From NCBI GenBank assembly GCA_023440705.1, contig JAEXRP010000077.1, forward strand, positions 5,712 through 69,711: a stretch of 64,000 nucleotides of DNA, read 5' to 3'. Origin of the DNA: Soonwooa sp023440705. Its GTDB lineage: Bacteria; Bacteroidota; Bacteroidia; Flavobacteriales; Weeksellaceae. Position 1 is the first letter of the stretch, and each line of letters begins with the position of its first letter. The notes under the pieces are model-generated. The model saw nothing but the letters and a program-made list of their open reading frames with translations, searched no databases and was not told where the DNA came from. Positions 61,364 through 64,000 of this stretch are shown here, one piece after another. Position numbers and translations under genes: made by a program.

Positions 61364-62443
61364 ATGACAAGAATGCAATCCAGAGGAAGCTTTACTTTAG
61401 ATGACACTAATTACTTCAAAGGCATTGCCATTTTGTTAATTGTTCTTCACAATTATTTGCATTGGCAAGTCGGGTTTAGTATAGAAAACGAATCGGATTT
61501 TACCGCAAATAATGCGCAGATTTTTTTGGAGAATCTATATCCTGTGCAATGGCCTAATTTTTTTGTTTCAATTTTTTCGTTTCTAGGTCATTATGGTGTC
61601 CAACTCTTTATATTTTTTAGCGCCTATGGACTTAGTATTCAGTTTATTAAAAACGAAAATAGTAAATTCAATTATTTTAAATATTTAAAAACGCGACTCA
61701 AGAAATTATACGTTTTATTGATCTTTGGCTTTATTGTTTATCACATCTTTTTCTACATTGGTTTCGGAGAAGCTTATTCATTGAAAAAAACAGCCGTCAA
61801 AAGTATTTTGCTGAGTTCTTCAATTTCCAATTTTTACAAGCCATGGACATATAATATGTTGAGTGGTCCATTTTGGTTTTTTGGATTAATGGTTCAACTA
61901 TATGTTGCTTTTCCTTTTTTATTTAAAATTTTAAAAAAATACAAGCTAGCATTAATTCTTGCAATAACTTATGTATTGATAACTGTTCTATACTATACAG
62001 TCGACAAACAAACGAATTTTAATATTCTCCCAACCGTAATTGGTCACTTACCAGAAGTGTTCTTAGGAGTATATTTTGCTCAAAATAAATTAAAAAAACC
62101 GGCAACAGTAGTATTTATTTCAAGTTTGGTTGTGTTTTCGCTTTCACAAGTTTACGAGTTTTTGTTTCCGTTTAGCTTTCTAGCTTTTACACTTGTTCTG
62201 TTATATATATTTGAAAACTTATACACTGTTCTAGGTTCATCTTGGAAAAAAATCTTCGTTAGCATTGGCAAAATCTCAATGATCATTTTTGTAACCAACG
62301 GTATTTTTAGAATATTGCCACTTTTTGGTATAGAAAATATGGATATTAGGGCAGAAAGAATTTTTTTATACTTAATTTTGCTACTACCAACTTGTTACCT
62401 TTTATACTTCATTTATAACAAGATTTTTGAAAAAATAAAATGA
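61364..62443 (+). CDS. Acyltransferase-3 family membrane protein (paralog B)
   Basis: A 359-residue membrane acyltransferase with about ten hydrophobic segments. It carries FKGIAILLIVLHNYLHWQVGF, FLGHYGVQLFIFFSAYGLSIQF, GPFWFFGLMVQLYVAFPF and TVIGHLPEVFLGVYFAQNKLKKP, each with a counterpart in the protein at 53075. It may acylate the sugar added by the preceding GT4. It begins 36 bp after that gene, and its stop overlaps the start of the serine-acetyltransferase-like gene by four bases. Confidence 0.85.
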   Translation: MTRMQSRGSFTLDDTNYFKGIAILLIVLHNYLHWQVGFSIENESDFTANNAQIFLENLYPVQWPNFFVSIFSFLGHYGVQLFIFFSAYGLSIQFIKNENSKFNYFKYLKTRLKKLYVLLIFGFIVYHIFFYIGFGEAYSLKKTAVKSILLSSSISNFYKPWTYNMLSGPFWFFGLMVQLYVAFPFLFKILKKYKLALILAITYVLITVLYYTVDKQTNFNILPTVIGHLPEVFLGVYFAQNKLKKPATVVFISSLVVFSLSQVYEFLFPFSFLAFTLVLLYIFENLYTVLGSSWKKIFVSIGKISMIIFVTNGIFRILPLFGIENMDIRAERIFLYLILLLPTCYLLYFIYNKIFEKIK

Positions 62444-62997
62444 GTTATACGACCATTCAAAAAGATTTTTACAGAGAAAGTGGACAATATTTGTCACATT
62501 TTCAGATACTAAAAAAATGTTTTAGCCCAAATCTGCATTATATCTATTGGTTCCGAAATGCGCAAAAACATCCTAAATCTTCTTTAACAGGGAAAATCTA
62601 CAGATTCATTCTTCGTCATTATCAAATTAAATATGGTTTCCAAATCTATGCGGAGACTCAAATAGGAGACGGATTGTATCTTGGGCATTGGGGACAACTG
62701 GTGATCAATCCAAAAACTGTGATTGGCCGTAATTGCAACATTGCACAAGGTGTAACTATTGCACAAGCCAATCGTGGAAGGCGCGAAGGCGTACCTGTAA
62801 TTGGCGATGAAGTCTGGATTGGTCCCAACGCTGTTATTGTTGGTGGCATTACAATTGGGAATAATGTTCTTATCGCACCAAACGCTTATGTAAGTACGGA
62901 CGTGCCAGAAAACTCTGTAGTCATCGGCAATCCAGCGCAGATTACACCCAATAATATGGCCACAGAAGGCTATATTAATAATAAAGTAAAATATTAA
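62440..62997 (+). CDS. Serine acetyltransferase-like hexapeptide protein
   Basis: A 185-residue acyltransferase of the CysE superfamily. The N-terminal helical part is short, about 60 residues (SYTTIQKDFYRESGQYLSH), and the beta-helix begins near YAETQIGDGLYLGHWGQLVINPKTVIGRNCNIAQGVTI (read as repeats), where GHWGQLVI and GVTIAQANRGRREGVPVIGD hold the active-site histidine and loop. The short N-terminal part and locus position make a glycan acetyltransferase more likely than cysteine biosynthesis, but a CysE role cannot be excluded. It ends the polysaccharide locus and overlaps the acyltransferase by four bases. Confidence 0.82.
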   Translation: MSYTTIQKDFYRESGQYLSHFQILKKCFSPNLHYIYWFRNAQKHPKSSLTGKIYRFILRHYQIKYGFQIYAETQIGDGLYLGHWGQLVINPKTVIGRNCNIAQGVTIAQANRGRREGVPVIGDEVWIGPNAVIVGGITIGNNVLIAPNAYVSTDVPENSVVIGNPAQITPNNMATEGYINNKVKY

Positions 62998-63035
62998 ACT
63001 TTGTTAATATTTTTAATTTTTTAGTCAAAATAAAT

Positions 63036-63043
63036 TACTTTTG
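63036..63043 (+). promoter_or_regulatory. Putative -7 box for carbonic anhydrase
   Basis: TACTTTTG, an exact TAnnTTTG match 75 bp upstream of the ATG at 63119. The predicted leader of about 70 bases is longer than for most units here. Motif evidence only. Confidence 0.45.
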
Positions 63044-63118
63044 CATCATTATTGATTCAATCTATCAAAACACCGTATTTAATAGTTAAAGTAATTTTAA
63101 CCTTAAATATATATTTTT

Positions 63119-63787
63119 ATGCAAGATTCGTACAACAAAGTTTTTGAAAACAACCGTCAATGGGTAGAAGAAATGAAATCTACCAACGCAGACTTTTTTA
63201 AAAACTTAGCAGAAGGTCAAAACCCAGAATTCTTATACATCGGATGTTCCGACAGTAGAGTTCCGGCAGAAGACTTGATGGGATTGAAACCTGGTGAAAT
63301 TTTCGTTCACAGAAATATTGCTAACATGGTTAACAATATCGACATGAATGTTAATTCGGTTATTGAGTATGCGGTTAGCCACCTAAAAGTAAAACACATC
63401 GTTGTATGTGGGCATTACGGATGCGGCGGTATTAACGCAGCAATGCAATCTACAGACCTTGGTCTACTTAACCCATGGTTAAGAAGTATTCGCGATGTTT
63501 ATCGTATGCACCAAGAGGAGTTAGACGCAATCACAGACCAACACCAAAAGTTCGACAGATTGGTAGAACTTAACGTACAAGAGCAATGTATCAACGTAGT
63601 AAAAGCTGCAGCAGTACAGAAAGGCTTTGTCCAAAATGGTTATCCCGTTGTGCACGGATGGGTTTTCGATTTGAAAACCGGAACATTAAAGGATTTGAAT
63701 ATTGATTTTGAAGGCATTCTTCATCATATTCAGAAAATTTATGATTTGACAGAATCTACTTGGTCTGTTCCAAAAATGGAAAAATAA
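63119..63787 (+). CDS. Beta-class carbonic anhydrase
   Basis: This enzyme interconverts CO2 and bicarbonate. The 222-residue protein has the beta-class zinc ligands Cys43, His99 and Cys102 (YIGCSDSRVPAED and VCGHYGCGG) and the Asp45-Arg47 dyad. The HRNIANMV segment and length are usual. It probably acts in the cytoplasm to supply bicarbonate to carboxylases. It lies after the polysaccharide locus, has its own promoter-like box and is followed 30 bp later by a small secreted-protein gene. Confidence 0.96.
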   Translation: MQDSYNKVFENNRQWVEEMKSTNADFFKNLAEGQNPEFLYIGCSDSRVPAEDLMGLKPGEIFVHRNIANMVNNIDMNVNSVIEYAVSHLKVKHIVVCGHYGCGGINAAMQSTDLGLLNPWLRSIRDVYRMHQEELDAITDQHQKFDRLVELNVQEQCINVVKAAAVQKGFVQNGYPVVHGWVFDLKTGTLKDLNIDFEGILHHIQKIYDLTESTWSVPKMEK

Positions 63788-63817
63788 CCTTGTAAAAACT
63801 GTTATTAAAGCAATCTT

Positions 63818-64000
63818 ATGAAGTATTTGAGTATTTTAGTTTTAGCAATCTTTATGAATTTCACAGCCTTACCTAGTGTGGCTGCGGTTTTCGGATGGGA
63901 TTTACCTACTACTTTTGTCTCGATTGCTGAAGAAGAAGTAAAAACTAGCACGTCATCTTTTATTGAAAAGGTAACGCCTAATCCACTTTCGATACACGAC
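63818..64000 (+). CDS. Unknown small exported or membrane protein, N-terminal part
   Basis: The frame opens at the ATG at 63818 and stays open to the window edge (61 residues). A hydrophobic N-terminal segment (MKYLSILVLAIFMNFTALP) could be a signal peptide or membrane anchor; the part after it (FGWDLPTTFVSIAEEEVK) is short and acidic. I do not recognise the family. It starts 30 bp after the carbonic anhydrase stop and may be cotranscribed. The C-terminus is outside the window, so function cannot be stated. Confidence 0.55.
   Translation, partial: MKYLSILVLAIFMNFTALPSVAAVFGWDLPTTFVSIAEEEVKTSTSSFIEKVTPNPLSIHD

Overview
The window looks like a chromosomal segment of a low-GC member of the Bacteroidota, most likely a Chryseobacterium-like flavobacterium (Weeksellaceae). 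The evidence is two SusC/SusD pairs, a secreted protein with a type IX secretion C-terminal domain, a BshC bacillithiol enzyme, a Gly/Asn-rich IF2 linker, A-rich start regions without Shine-Dalgarno motifs, and many upstream boxes matching the Bacteroidota -7 consensus TAnnTTTG. The genus is inferred from overall gene content and was not tested. I see no rRNA, tRNA, CRISPR array, transposase or prophage.

Layout. Positions 1-14500 are mostly housekeeping: gltA (N-terminal part only), eno, an enoyl-CoA hydratase, a dCMP deaminase, a XerD-type recombinase, a Nudix hydrolase, pckA, a GYDIA-type GHMP kinase, fabD, a LysM/periplasmic-binding fusion, bshC, a Porin_10-type porin and one unknown secreted protein. 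Positions 14600-24740 hold two SusC/SusD outer-membrane uptake pairs with a T9SS-exported beta-propeller-like protein between them. Positions 24950-29690 are the rimP-nusA-infB operon, with a terminator-like hairpin in its leader.

From 29963 to 62997 lies a 33-kb surface-polysaccharide locus, nearly all on the + strand. It begins with UDP-glucose dehydrogenase, RfbB and RfbA, then an ABC exporter (Wzm/Wzt-like, with a C-terminal carbohydrate-binding extension). Next comes a sugar 3,4-ketoisomerase, a QdtC-like N-acetyltransferase and a DegT aminotransferase. Together with RfbA/RfbB these make a complete route to a dTDP-3-acetamido-3,6-dideoxyhexose (Qui3NAc or Fuc3NAc), which accounts for the absence of rfbC and rfbD. 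A second sugar-nucleotide module at 47142-49425 (epimerase plus dehydrogenase, TviC/TviB or WbpP/WbpO type) should supply a UDP-N-acetylhexosaminuronate. About fourteen glycosyltransferase genes are interspersed, one broken by a frameshift next to an A11 tract. Decoration genes are an OafA-SGNH O-acetyltransferase, two paralogous small acyltransferases, a phosphoethanolamine-transferase-like enzyme and two further hexapeptide acetyltransferases. I see no Wzx or Wzy candidate and no initiating sugar-phosphate transferase, so export probably follows the ABC-dependent route with the initiating enzyme elsewhere.

Three genes in the locus are inverted: a GT2, and a phosphoethanolamine transferase/acyltransferase pair. 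Promoter-like boxes at 29932, 47107, 50480, 50509, 55704 and 55886 suggest several transcription units, and three of them help correct start codons. The window ends with a beta-carbonic anhydrase and the start of a small unknown secreted or membrane protein.
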